Part shown: one piece after another, positions 22,631 through 33,574 of the stretch | Numbering within the stretch: the stretch's first letter is position 1 | Layout of the letters: every line of letters starts with the position of its first letter | Assembly: GCA_028583415.1 (NCBI GenBank) | Contig: CM053274.1 | Span: 92,908,549-92,972,548 of the forward strand | Source of the DNA: Protea cynaroides | Lineage: Eukaryota; Streptophyta; Magnoliopsida; Proteales; Proteaceae | Direction: 5' to 3' | DNA length: 64,000 nucleotides | Program-made: the position numbers and the translations under genes | The notes under the pieces: model-generated | What the model saw: only the letters and a program-made list of their open reading frames with translations | What the model was told of the DNA's origin: nothing | Database searches by the model: none

Positions 22631-23589
22631 GTAAGGCTAAAACACAGGGGACTACAGGAAAATAGAAGGAAGCTAACTTGTTTCATTCTTGGAGATCTTG
22701 ATCTGCAAAATTCCATGGTGGATGAGTCAGTTAGGCAAGATGTCATGAGATCACATATGGTGGTTGAGGGAAATTTCCACTACAAGTCCTTTGTTTTGTG
22801 TTTGGGCTTTCCTGCCCATACTTGTTTATTGAGGTATTTGGGGAGCAGCCCCTCTGCTTTTTATCTTGCTTCTAACAATAAATAGATTTTTTTGATACTA
22901 GCTTTTCATGTTTTTAATGACTAAAAGGAAGGAAGTCAGGCATATCGATAGATGAGGTGCATCTGGCCCCCTGATTTCTGCCATACAGCATGACAACTGG
23001 GCAAATCCAAACCACTGAATGGAGGAGGATCTGGGTCCCGACTTCTTCGACTCCTTCTTCTTCTTCATTCTTTCTTATTTGCTCATGCTTTTAACAGTCC
23101 ATAATCATTCAAGGATGAGTGCTTCTTTAACCGTTTTCTCCACTTTATTTTGTCATGGCAGAATCCACTAGGGTCCACAGATCAGAAAGGGAGGGTGGGG
23201 ACCACCACCTCAGTGAAATTTAAGCCCCAAGTAACCTGCCATTTGGCAGAAATTGAGCACTCAATCTGCATCTGGTCACAAGTTCAGCACCTTGCATCCA
23301 TGCACTACACTATATCTAAGCACATTCTTAATATTTTGACTATAATTTTAAAAGATATACTCTGGAAAAGAAATGGTAGAAGTGACAAAATGTCCAATTC
23401 ACCCACCTAGTGCCCTAAGCATACATTGTAGTAGCAATTGATACTTTGAATTAAAAATAAAAAAAATAAAAAAATAAAAAAATAAAAAGTGATTTTGTAT
23501 GACATTCAAACCTGCACACAAGTGCATCAAATTGGGTTTCCATATAAAAAAATCATTCCAAAACATTTTAACCTGCATTTTATCACTAA

Positions 23590-23750
23590 AAGGCATACTC
23601 CAGTGCACAAAGCTTATGCCACTGGGGGTTTAGGGAGAGGCTTATGTACGCGGCCTCACCACCGCTTCGCGGAGAGGCCGTTTCCATATTCGAACCAATG
23701 ACCACCAAGTCATAATGGAGCAACCTCACTGTTGCGCCAAGGCCCGCCCT
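23590..23750 (-). mobile_element. Full-length Au-like SINE
   Basis: Read on the minus strand it starts GGGCGGGCCTTGGCGCAACA (A-box region) and has GGTTCGAATATGGAAACGGC (B box), then the CTCCGCGAAGCG and AGTGGCATAAGC body. It ends at the conserved GTGCACTGG-AGTATGCC-like tail. These are the internal RNA polymerase III promoter boxes of a tRNA-derived SINE. Confidence 0.88.
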
Positions 23751-23859
23751 ATGAATTCGATCACTTAGATATTTATAAATACATAAAATAACACTGATTT
23801 TTTACAAAAATAAATAAATAAATATATAAATATGCAAGATTTCCAAGAAACGACCAAAC

Positions 23860-24014
23860 GGCATACCCAGTGCACGAGGCTCCCACCACTGGGGGTCTGG
23901 AAAGGGTAGATGTAAGCAACCTTATCCTTGGTTCTTGGGGAAGTTGTTTCCATATTCAAATACGTGACCACTAGATCAAAACGGAGCACATTACCATTGC
24001 GCCAAGGCCCGCCC
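23860..24014 (-). mobile_element. Full-length Au-like SINE, second copy
   Basis: It has the same architecture as the copy at 23590: GGCGGGCCTTGGCGCAATGG at the minus-strand 5' end and CCTCGTGCACTGGGTATGCC at the other. The B box is diverged. Only 110 bases separate it from the previous copy, in the same orientation. Confidence 0.88.
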
Positions 24015-24285
24015 CCCTATTTCCATGAAAATTACCATTTTAATAAATTTATGCGATCACCAATTTAGATGCATACCAAGATTTGATAGTTAATTCCTTG
24101 GATTTTTGTTCTCTAAATGATAGAGAGAGATAGAGTGCATAATCCTTGTCAATATTAGCTAGGTAATAAGTTTAGCTAAGATAACTCATGCAAGAGATTA
24201 CACTTTTTTTATTTTGGTAAATAAGAGATTACACTTGTATATGATAAGCCTCCTCTTGTGCCAATAAGTAAATATTATATACCAT

Positions 24286-24448
24286 AAAGGGCATCCCAAT
24301 GCACAAGGCTCCCGCTACTGTAGGGTCTCGGGACGAGGAGAATGTATGCAACCTTACCCCTACAACGCTGAGAGGTTGTTTCCATTTTTCTAGTCTGTGA
24401 CCATTAGGTTGCAATATAACCTTACCATTACACCAAAGCTCACCCTCT
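24286..24448 (-). mobile_element. Full-length Au-like SINE, third copy, diverged
   Basis: The ends are recognisable (GAGCTTTGGTGTAATGGTAA head and GCCTTGTGCATTGGGATGCC tail on the minus strand), but substitutions are more frequent than in its neighbours, so it is probably older. Confidence 0.85.
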
Positions 24449-24910
24449 AAACATAAATTTGTTTTGAGATGTTATAACCAAATATTATGTATCCTATTAA
24501 TTGTGATATTTTATTTTTTACTTAGACCAAATATTTGGGATAAGAGGGATAAATTAAATGTAAGTTCTTCAATGTTCATAGGCTCTCTTTGGTATCATTT
24601 TTACTTTTGTTGATAACCTATTTTTAAAAAATCATTTATGAAAATCATTTTTGATAAATAAAAAAAAATTGTATTTGGTAACTACTATGCATAAATGAAT
24701 TATAAAAAGAGAAATATGTTTGATATGCTTATCTACAGAATAATTTTTATAATCTTCTACTTCCTCCCATCTCCTCCTCTTCTTTCTCCTGCAGACCTCC
24801 ATCCCTACAGATACCACCTACATCTCCATGGTTATGTACGAACTCCCACAACAGCAAGACACTGAGAGACATTTGAACTTCAAACACTTCTATTAAGCTT
24901 CTACATACTT

Positions 24911-25302
24911 ATGATGAGGACGTTGAGATGGATATGTGGTAAAACTAAGAAGGATAAGGTACGGAATGATCGTATTAGAGCTGATTTGGGAGAAGCGACG
25001 ATACATGATAAACTATGAGAAAGCCATTTGAGATGGTATGGCATGTTCAATGGAAGCCGTTAGATGCTCCTGTACGGAGGAGTGATTTCATTCAGATTGA
25101 ATGATCTAAAAAAGCTAGGGGTAAACCTAAGATGAATCTAGGGGAAGTGGTAAAGAAAGACATGCATAGCTTAGGCATTGTTTCAAGTATGACATCGAAC
25201 AGAGTTGATTGGAGAACAAGAATCCATGTGGCCGATCCCATTTAGTTGAGATAAGGCTTTGTTGTTATTGTTGTTCTTATTGATGTTCTTGTTGTTGTTG
25301 TT
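24911..25302 (+). pseudogene. RTE-type LINE, C-terminal and 3' end fragment
   Basis: The frame reads MRTLRWICGKTKKDKVRND, then DKL-stop-ESHLRWYG, PLDAPVRRSD, KARGKPKM and RIHVADPI, followed by a stop and a (TTG)n-like tail. This is the conserved end of plant RTE reverse transcriptase polyproteins, including their TTG-repeat 3' terminus. Stops and a shift show it is dead, and the RT and endonuclease domains are missing. Confidence 0.8.
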
Positions 25303-25309
25303 GTATACT

Positions 25310-25747
25310 TAAGCAGAGAGAGAGCACCAGTTCAAAATTTAATAATCCCTATTTGCTACATGATAAGAAGAGCAGGAGAGCACGGGAAAGCAAAGGTGAA
25401 TGGAGGGAGGAGACTGTTCGGATTCTATTTCTCAAATTCTAGTTTTTTGGCCAATTCTTAATTCTGGAATTGGATCGGGAAGCATAGTAATACTTTTATG
25501 AACCTCAGGGCCAGAATTGAAGAATCATCTCTTGTAAACAAAATTTTTATATATTAATAATAGATCATAGCCCTTGATTGAGATAACCAATAGTAATGAC
25601 ACCCAACAATACAATTTTTAGCCATAGCACCCAATAATGCTAACTATTGTATATTGATTTTGCTCATCTGAACATCAAATGTGAAATTATATGATTCTGA
25701 TAATTAATCAAAACTAGTTCAGAGAATGTGAAATCAAAAGGGGAATT
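25310..25747. other. No gene recognised
   Basis: AT-rich sequence between the RTE tail and the monooxygenase fragment; nothing identifiable. Confidence 0.4.
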
Positions 25748-26060
25748 TCACCCTTCGATTTCAAGAAACTGGTTTCTGAGTTCATTAGCAACCCCAATTG
25801 CATCCAACACTCCATCCATTCTTGTAGAGCATCAATGAGGTTCCACTGGTTCGAAGCAAATCCGCTTGCTCGAGCACCAATGACTGGAATCCAATCCTGA
25901 TTATGCGTTCCATCTCATAAGTTCCAAGAAGCTGAAATTCAGAAACATTCGGTTTAAGGGTCGTGTGGTTGATTAAGGGTTTGGGGAACTGACCTGTGAA
26001 GGGACAATGCAGTGGCGAGACCTGCGATTCCAGCTCTGACAACGACAATGTCTTCCTTTC
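25748..26060 (-). pseudogene. FAD-dependent monooxygenase (MO1/CTF2-like) N-terminal fragment
   Basis: The first frame reads KEDIVVVRAGIAGLATALSL, the N-terminal FAD-binding (Rossmann) segment of plant salicylate-hydroxylase-like monooxygenases. The GxGxxG motif is damaged (Gly to Arg). An intron-like GT...AG stretch follows. Next comes LLG, about ten extra residues, and FQSLVLEQADLLRTSGTSLM then LYKNGWSV, typical of this family. A one-base loss after GWSV shifts the frame, so LDAIGVANEL and FLEIEG lie in the next frame. No start codon remains and the rest of the roughly 400-residue enzyme is absent. An intron-bearing duplicate fragment is likely. Confidence 0.78.
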
Positions 26061-27730
26061 AGATATTCAAACAAGCTTCAAAAAGTGAAAAGTAAATGGG
26101 TCCCGATCTGGTCCAAGATTAAAGAAAAATCTTCTCTACACATGAATTCTCGACCGGAAGTGAAGAACTCAAGAAAAACAAGGCGAGACAGGGGAATGCA
26201 GAAGCAGGGGAGTTGATTCATCAGGAGGGCGACACCCTTTAAGTCCATAGAGATGCTAGAATGATTAGCAACTAACAACCCTTATTTCTCTATTCATCAG
26301 AAACATTGCCTTTTCTTCTCACTTCTCACTGCACAAATCAGATTGAGATACATTCTAAAAGAAATTGAAGAATGCAGGAGTGTGTCATTCCAACTGCAAG
26401 AACCATTAACAATAACTCCAAATCAAAATGCATAATTCTTCCAGAAAAATGCATCCGATTAGATCTATCTAGCAATTATGTGGTTTAAGGTTAGAGGCGG
26501 GTTCAGCGCTAAGACCACGAAAGGAAACATAAGTAGAACGTCAGATGAAAGTACCTAATACCACTAGAGAATGCAGACTACAGAAAGATACAAGTGCTAG
26601 AAAAGAGATAACATCCATAACATGAACGCCTCACAAATGCAATCCAACTCTCCTTTCCAATCCAAAGCCTATAAACTATGAAAAATTTGCCAACTTCCAT
26701 GGAGACCGATGACTCACTTTCTGCAAATATCTCTCCTTACAAAGAGTTCTCCAGCATTGAATCATCATCCCTAGCTTTCAATCAGTACTAAGAACTCTCA
26801 CTCGAGAGTCTTACTACGAAATGAGAGTGATTCCGCTGGTAACAACCAAAAGGTTTTTCATTAAATGAATGGTTATTTGGGAAACGTTTGTTGATGAGGA
26901 TGTTATGCATGGTTAATAAAAAAGGAAACCAGGGGGCGGATTAAACTTAGAAGAAGCGAAATTGACAATTCGAATGTGCGCTAATGTTAAAGAATTTATG
27001 GATCCACCAAACGCGAACATGATAATTATATAAGCCTTGATTCCTATAAAGTTACGATCGTTGCCCCTATATGTAGACAAAATCAAGAAAATGGCGATAA
27101 AAATAAAAAGACATGAAAGGACTCTGTCACTTCAGATATCTCCAGGAACTGCAATTAACAAGTAACAAGCCTCTCGTCTTATTCGTGTATATGAAAGCAC
27201 AGCAGGCTTCATAAGGGGGTTTCAGCAGAGGCTGCTTAAATTCCCTAACTATGTTCGACTATCTACACCAAAATAAAGCAAAACCTAGAGATAAGCGGAC
27301 GACCAATGGAGTTTTGGATGATGTACCTCAAAATAACTTAATAGAAGCGAAACCCTAGTAATGCCTCAGCTTCGAGAGTTCAGATCCACTCCAACGATTA
27401 GCTTTGCTAGGCGAAGTCGATCTCAGACGATCACATAACAACGTAAACTCTGAGTAACTCTCCAGATAAACAGTTCCGATGTGAAGAAACAATCATTGTT
27501 GCCTTATCCGTGTTGATTCTCAGAAAAAAATGTCGAATGCGTAACGCTCGTTTCATCGCTTTTGACACAGTGCGACTGACAGTGGGTTATATAATAATTC
27601 TTTGCTTGGGACGTGATTTTGCCCCCCTTCGTTTTTTTCTTGTGATAATGTCATCCACACCCCATATCGGGTACGCACTTTTTTTTTTTTTTTGGGTGAA
27701 TGTTGAGGACATCGACTTGATGCTATATTG
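26061..27730. other. No gene recognised; possible 5' leader of an unknown minus-strand transcript
   Basis: Read on the minus strand, 27530-27290 has a leader-like look: an ACTAGGGTTTCGC telo-box motif at about 27347-27360 and a possible donor GAG|GTACATC near 27325. No coding exon follows that I can recognise before the monooxygenase fragment. This is speculative. Confidence 0.25.
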
Positions 27731-27739
27731 TTACCAGTA

Positions 27740-28258
27740 GGGTTGCAAGTTTTACCTTGACAACTCGAACCCGCCCAAACCCACTCTGAACCCTAGCAGG
27801 GTTGAACCCGGCCCAAACCCTGATAGGGTTGGATTAGGATTCAAATTTTGATCAACCCTGGCAGGGTTGGGTTGGGTTAGGATTGATCCCTGGTTGAGTT
27901 TGAGCCCAACCCAGCCCGACCCTATATATATATTTGTGTTTATCATATCTTTAAGTTATAATTATTATATATATATGTTATTTGACAATTTGTTGTATGT
28001 TTATGGGCCAATCAGGGTCATTCCAACCCTAAATCAGGGTTAATCAGGGTTAACCCAACCCAACCTGGCCCTGTCAGGGTCAATCAGGGTAGGTTAGGGT
28101 TAGGCAGTTAAGTTTAAATAGTGGGTTTGGGTTAGGGTTTTGAAAACCCGCCCAACCCGCCCCTTGCGGCTCTAGTTACTAGATCACAAACGGAAAGAGT
28201 GGAAATCGAAACTTTTCGGTCGGGTCTCATGGAATGGTGTTGGAGTTAAAAAATTTAA
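27740..28258. repeat. GGGTT / AACCC-rich dispersed repeat
   Basis: CAGGGTT, GGGTTGGGTT and AACCCGGCCC words recur in both orientations around an AT-rich core (27925-27985). The words look telomere-like, but the periodicity is irregular and the unit is not TTTAGGG, so it is more likely a DNA-element-derived repeat. Confidence 0.6.
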
Positions 28259-28650
28259 CATTCAGTCCCCCCGGGGGGTTGGGTTAGGGTTTTGAAAAAC
28301 CCCGGTTGTAGTTTGAGCCCAACCCGGCCCTTATATTTGTGTTTTTATATCTTTGTTATAATTATTATTTTGTTTTGGGGGCCCCCCGGGGTCTCCAACC
28401 CTACGATTACGGATCACACCCACCCCCCCCCCGCCCGCGCGGGGGGGGGGCCCCCCCCGCCCGGGGGGGGGTGGGTTTTTTTTTTCCCCCGGGGGTGGGT
28501 TGGGGTGGTTTATTTAAGGGGGGGGGGTTGGGGGTTTGACCCCACCCACCCCTTGTCTTTTTTCACAAAACGGAAAGAGTGGAAAAAATCGAAACTTTTC
28601 GATCAGTCTCATGGAATGGTGTTGGAGTAAAAAAAAAAAATTTTAACATT
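28259..28650. repeat. Corrupted near-copy of 27885-28258 with G/C homopolymers
   Basis: The same landmarks recur in the same order: GTTTGAGCCCAACCC, ATATTTGTGTTT, TATAATTATTAT, then CGGAAAGAGTGGAAA and TCTCATGGAATGGTGTTGGAG. In between, G and C runs are stretched (for example 28411-28540). Complex words are replaced by poly-G/poly-C blocks. It looks more like an uncorrected noisy read than evolved DNA. Confidence 0.6.
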
Positions 28651-28659
28651 TTTGTCAAT

Positions 28660-29110
28660 CAATTTAATTTATGGTGTCGTCAAGGGGATGTTAGTGTAAT
28701 TATTATGAAAAATGTGAGTGCCTGTTATTAAACCAAACTAGAAGGGGTGTGGGTGAAATTTTTCCTTTTTTTTCAAAGTTCACGTTCTATATGTGTCTTC
28801 ATCTCGTGTCAACGATTCAAAGATCCGATCATAAATTGGTTTGAAAATCGGGATGCTCGACAATCAATATGATTGAAAATCAGTTCACTCATACCCCATT
28901 AGTTAAACCGATCGGACCCAATCGATAAAGACCGAAAAGAAAATCAATCATTTAAGTAAACAATCCATTCTTGGTCTTAGTTAATACATAACAGGTTGTT
29001 CATGGTGAAAACTATAAAATTGACATGGTTCAACGAAGAATCAACCAAAAATTGAAACTGATCTTAACAGATTAAAAATTGGTTATGTGGTCTTGTGCAT
29101 TTCATAGGTA
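28660..29110. other. No gene recognised
   Basis: Contains AACCGATCGGACC / GATTGAAAATC words common in dispersed plant repeats, but no defined element. Confidence 0.35.
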
Positions 29111-29114
29111 TATG

Positions 29115-30347
29115 TTTCTTTTTATAATAAATTTCAGCTACCCCTCAAAATAGTTTCGAAACATCACCTACCACCCACACCTTTCAAAAAACATCAACTA
29201 CCACCTAAACGTTTACCACTGTTAATCAAATAGATCAACTCCGTTAAACGAATTCCGTTAGTTGCTAATGTCACCCAAAATTGACTTTGAAATAGACAAT
29301 AATGCCCTTAAGGAAATGTTAAAAGACGGTTTTACCCTCCTTAAGGTTTTACCCTCCTTCACTTAAAGGAGGGTAAAATCTCAAATCTAAATCATGTTTC
29401 TTCTTTTTCTCTAGATCTACCATTTCTTCTCTGATTATCTTCGCCGACGACGATGCAAGCCTTTTCTTCCCCGACGATGGCGCAACGAAGCTTTGGCCGG
29501 CGGCAATCTTCGTCTGAAAAAACTAAGAACTGTTGGTGGGAATCGATGAGGTTTCATGTGAGAGCTCCGGTTCCATATCCTTCTATTCTTCTTCTTCTTT
29601 CTTCTTCTTCAATCGAAGTAAGCAAACTGTTAATGTGAGAGCTTCGGTTCCATATCCTTCTATTATTCTTCTTTTTTCTTTTTCTCCAATCAAAGTAAGC
29701 AAACTGTTATTACGTTCTTCGCAACTCAATCCAGACCTGAAAATGATTGGGTTTAATGTTCATATCGATTTCAATCCCAGTCTTGGATTCCATTAATTTT
29801 CCAGCACTCGGAAAAAAAGAAAACGAAACAAATCGTGATATAAAGCAGAAATTTGTAGAAAAGCAGCCGAGAAAGAAGAAAAAAAACAGAGAACAAATGG
29901 GGAATATTAAAGAGTCGTCAAATATGAGTTTCTTTAGTTTCACATGCCATTCGTTTTTGTAGATTGAGTAATCAGTAGGATCACAGAGTTTATCCAGAAA
30001 AAAAAATCCTTTCGGAAGTTTTTCGATTTCGTCTAGTTTTTCCCATTTTAATCACTATTTAAGGGTATAAGTCTATCATTGTTTTCCAATTTTAATCTCC
30101 AAACAAATCTCCATTTGGGTAGGAGAAGATGAGGAAGGGAGAGAGGAAAGGAAAGAGAAGGGTCATATTAGTAATTTTACTAGTTTTTAAAAAATTTCAA
30201 TTAAAAAAAGAAAGGATAAAAATGTCTAATGCTGATTTCCATTTCCTTCTTCAGTTACTTGGGTGTAGTTGATGCTTTTTGAAAGGCGTAGGTGGTAGGT
30301 GATGTTTCAAAACTATAATGGTAGCTGAAATTTATTCTTCCTTTTAT
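29115..30347. mobile_element. Mutator-like foldback element (29126-30336)
   Basis: Long inverted repeats of about 80 bases bound it: the left arm starts AATAAATTTCAGCTACC and contains GAAACATCACCTACCACC; the right arm is its near inverse, ending GGTAGCTGAAATTTATT at 30336. Flanks TTTCTTTTTAT (29115-29125) and CTTCCTTTTAT (30337-30347) match at 9 of 11 positions, within the 9-11 bp range of Mutator-like insertions. Inside, a block of about 77 bases (GTGAGAGCTCCGGTTCC... to ...AAGCAAACTGTTA) is tandemly duplicated near 29558-29711. There is no transposase, so it is non-autonomous. Confidence 0.8.
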
Positions 30348-30415
30348 GGCTCCTTGTTTCTTTCTAACATTTTATTACTCCAAGATTTGAGACTAATTTG
30401 TTGTAGAGGTCCTAT

Positions 30416-31652
30416 TAAAAAATAGGAAAAAATATGGTTGCCCCTCCTGCACTATGCCTAAAGGACAAATGCCTCCCAAAAGTTATTGGAAAAGACATAT
30501 GTCTCCCCTAATAATACTACTAAAATACAAATAAACCCATGCCATTATAAATATTCCATTAGATACCGACGGTGGGAGATCAATTTTTTTTTTAATGACC
30601 AAATTAACTTTTTAGAAGGGTGAACTACCTATTTTACCCTTATTCAAATAGGGTTTCTATTCATTCGAGCAACATCATTGGAAAACCGTCCGCCTGCACG
30701 AAGTCATTTTTTGCAAAACCAAAAGAGAAAAGATCACATTCCAATACCCTGACATCAGATCAAGGATTTGGATCTCCTCCTGCATGAAGTCATCTCCTTG
30801 GATCTCATTGTTGGAGAATTTAGCCTGGTAGACCAAGACCTGGTGGACGACATTGTCAAGCATTGCAGAGAGGATGGGATTGGAGGCAACCAAATCGTCT
30901 CCTGCCAACCTGCCGCATGCCAAGGGCGGGGATTTCAGCCGGCCCACCTCCCCATATATTAGTAGGCAAGCCGAATGATCCCCAACCCCTTGGATCAGCC
31001 GTAGGACCCTCCTACCGCAGGAGAGGATTTGGATCCGGATTGGAGCTGGAGGGGACTAAATGGTGACTTTCTTCCTAAAGATTACAGGAAAGCTACATTC
31101 TCCAATAAAACATTGTCAAGCATTATAGGAGAGCATTACAGTAAATAGTGACGTTCTTCCTGAAGATTTCAGACCGGGCGGACGACATTGTGGAGCATTA
31201 CAGAGAGGATGGGATTGGAGTTGTAGTAGATTTGTGTTTTGGTTAGATTTTTGAGATCTAGTGCTGCAATGATTTTTGAGATCCAGTGCTGCAACGATTT
31301 TTGAGATCCAGTGCTGCAACGATTTTTGGATAGTCTCTCTCAAGGAGTTCTGCCTCTAGCTTCCTCCCCACCAGAATCCAACGAATCTCTACCCCATGGG
31401 AAGAAGGTGTGGGAGAATGAGAAGGAAGATGAGAGGAGAAATAATTTTAGTTGAAATAGGAGGGTTATATTAGTCTTTTAATATTAATAAGTTTTTAAAG
31501 TAATAAAACGGTCATGATAGAATTATCCACAAAAAAAATCACTTTAACACCATTAAAAATCGAGAATGTTTGTCTTTTCCATAAACTTTTGAAGGCATTT
31601 GTCCTTTAGGCATAATAGAGGGGAGGCAATAGTTTTTTTCCCCTAAAAAATA
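30416..31652. mobile_element. Mutator-like foldback element (30425-31643) with perfect 9-bp TSD
   Basis: TAAAAAATA flanks it exactly at 30416-30424 and 31644-31652. The arms (GGAAAAAATATGGTTGCC at left; inverse at right) stay similar for about 100 bases and include CTATGCCTAAAGGACAAATG in both. A 9-bp duplication and long arms are the Mutator-like signature. The interior holds related blocks around GACGACATTGT (30845 and 31180) and a 25-27 bp repeat near 31240-31330. No transposase domain is present. Confidence 0.88.
31240..31330 (+). repeat. Three tandem ~27-bp units
   Basis: GATTTTTGAGATCCAGTGCT followed by GCAAC repeats three times with small differences, inside the foldback element at 30425-31643. 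Confidence 0.85.
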
Positions 31653-32172
31653 TGTCTAATTTTATGTGATCTCTAATGTTTTATTTCAATACCCAATGAA
31701 AGACTAAAAATTTTCACACACTTTTCTATGATTGGGTTCTATCAATCAGTTTGGTTTAATCAATGAAAACCAAACCGATTGAGAGAACCAATTATAGGCC
31801 GATTGGTATGAGCTTAATTATAGACTAGTAACCGGTTGTAGCCCTAATGAATGATATCTATCTTTGGTTCATTGCCTTCTTTCTTCTTTTTTTCTTCTTT
31901 CACGCACACACTTGTAATTTATGCCGTCGAATGAGGACATGGAAACCATATGTAACATCTAATCTACCCTCCCTTACTAATCGGAAAGCATAATAACATC
32001 TAATGATATCTTTGGTTAATCTACCTTTGGGGACCATATAACCCAAAGGTCATAGATGACCATTTAATTCTGGGGTCTCTTGGAGACTCATTCACCATTA
32101 GAGAACCTCAACTCACCAGGTGGGTTCATATTAAAATACTTACAAGTCCAAAAATTATAATTCATTCTATCC

Positions 32173-32210
<38 letters not shown>

Positions 32211-32600
32211 GGTAAAAGAACCATTACAGTATAACTGTTGGAACATAACCGTTGAAATATGACCGCTGGGATAGAGTTATTGGAAAGTATCTCGGAGATT
32301 GAAACATCATTGGAATTATGATGGTGGACGGAGAGATATTGAAGGAAATTATAACTACAATATGAAGACAAGACCCAAACCTTGGCTACAACCAGCTGCA
32401 GTAGCTAGCGCTTTCGGTTCCTAACAATTACTTATAACCAAATAACCTCTAATAATAAATAAAATTTAGGGAAAATTTATTTCCACTATGACTAAAGTTA
32501 TAAGTAGTGCACTTCTCATTAAAAAAAATAAAAAAATAAAAAAAAAATAAAAGAAAAAAGGAGTTATAAGAGGTGTAAAACTACTTGTCAAAATGCCTAA
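31653..32600. other. No gene; (TA)n at 32175-32208
   Basis: Intergenic sequence with a CCAAACCGATTGAG / AACCGGTTG-rich patch near 31740-31840 and a TA dinucleotide run at 32175-32208. Confidence 0.5.
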
Positions 32601-32772
32601 ATATGGATTTAAATCCTCTCATGCTCTTCATGTTGGCATGAGGGAATCCAGTGGCTGTCATCCACTGTGTGGGTATACCAACGCATTGGTATGTGTGCAC
32701 AATAAACTATAGCCATTGGATTTCTTTAGATCAATATGCGGGGCATGAGAGGATTTCTATCTGCCTAAACAT
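32598..32772. mobile_element. Short inverted-repeat MITE (about 32607-32761)
   Basis: AAATCCTCTCATGC at 32611-32624 is inverted at 32743-32756 (GCATGAGAGGATTT). TGCCTAAATATG on the left and TGCCTAAACATG on the right suggest a flanking duplication with one mismatch. It has no coding capacity. Confidence 0.6.
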
Positions 32773-33574
32773 GCACATGGATTCCACAGTGTAAACCATT
32801 AGCCGCCTTAGACAGCTTATGGGAAGGGTGATCCCAATTTTGTTCTTGGCTTCTTGCCAGTGCTGCTGCAGTTTATGAGACAGCACAGTTTATTAAGGGT
32901 CCATTTTGTTGTTGTTGTTTTTTTTTTTGTTTTCTTTGGTAAATAAGGGTTTGTTCACATATAACCGCACACAAATTGACCACAAGGAAACTTTTAATAA
33001 TTCATTGTATTTCACTTCCAATCAGATAAGGACTTAGAAAATATGTTCATTGATAACTCTCCCCTGCTGCACTGAACCTTATTATCTGAATAATTGTATC
33101 CCAAAACAAAAAACCAGAAATGTTAATATTTTTTTGTTGGGGGTTGGATTTGAGGTGAAAAGGAGGTTCCAAAATCTGGATGACTGTCCATGAGAAATGG
33201 AACTATATTGTATATTTGAATACTTCCATTAAATGATTCCAGATGACAGACCACGAAAAACAAGATGTTTGCATCAAACACAGTCCTTTCCACTGACCAT
33301 GGGAGAAACCATGGAGCCAAAACTGCGGTACTTGGATACTCCTACATATTAACCACCAGACAAGCCAAAAACATCAGTATTCTCCAACTCCTACGAGCCA
33401 TTATAGCTCCTAGGTCGTGGGTCTTCTGAATATCACACAATCAGCTGAAGATTCCTCAGAGAAAAGACATTCTGAATACGCCAAACCACTAAACCCCAAA
33501 GCAACATATGAACATGAAAAATGGTTGACATATCCATCTTCAAGCAACCTCTATCAAAGGCCAACCAACATTTT

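Noticed and set aside
26750..26850. C/D-box snoRNA (ATGATGA on the minus strand near 26770)
   Set aside because: No D box at a suitable distance and no terminal stem was found.
27740..28258. Interstitial telomere repeat
   Set aside because: GGGTT words are irregular, in both orientations, and not a TTTAGGG array.
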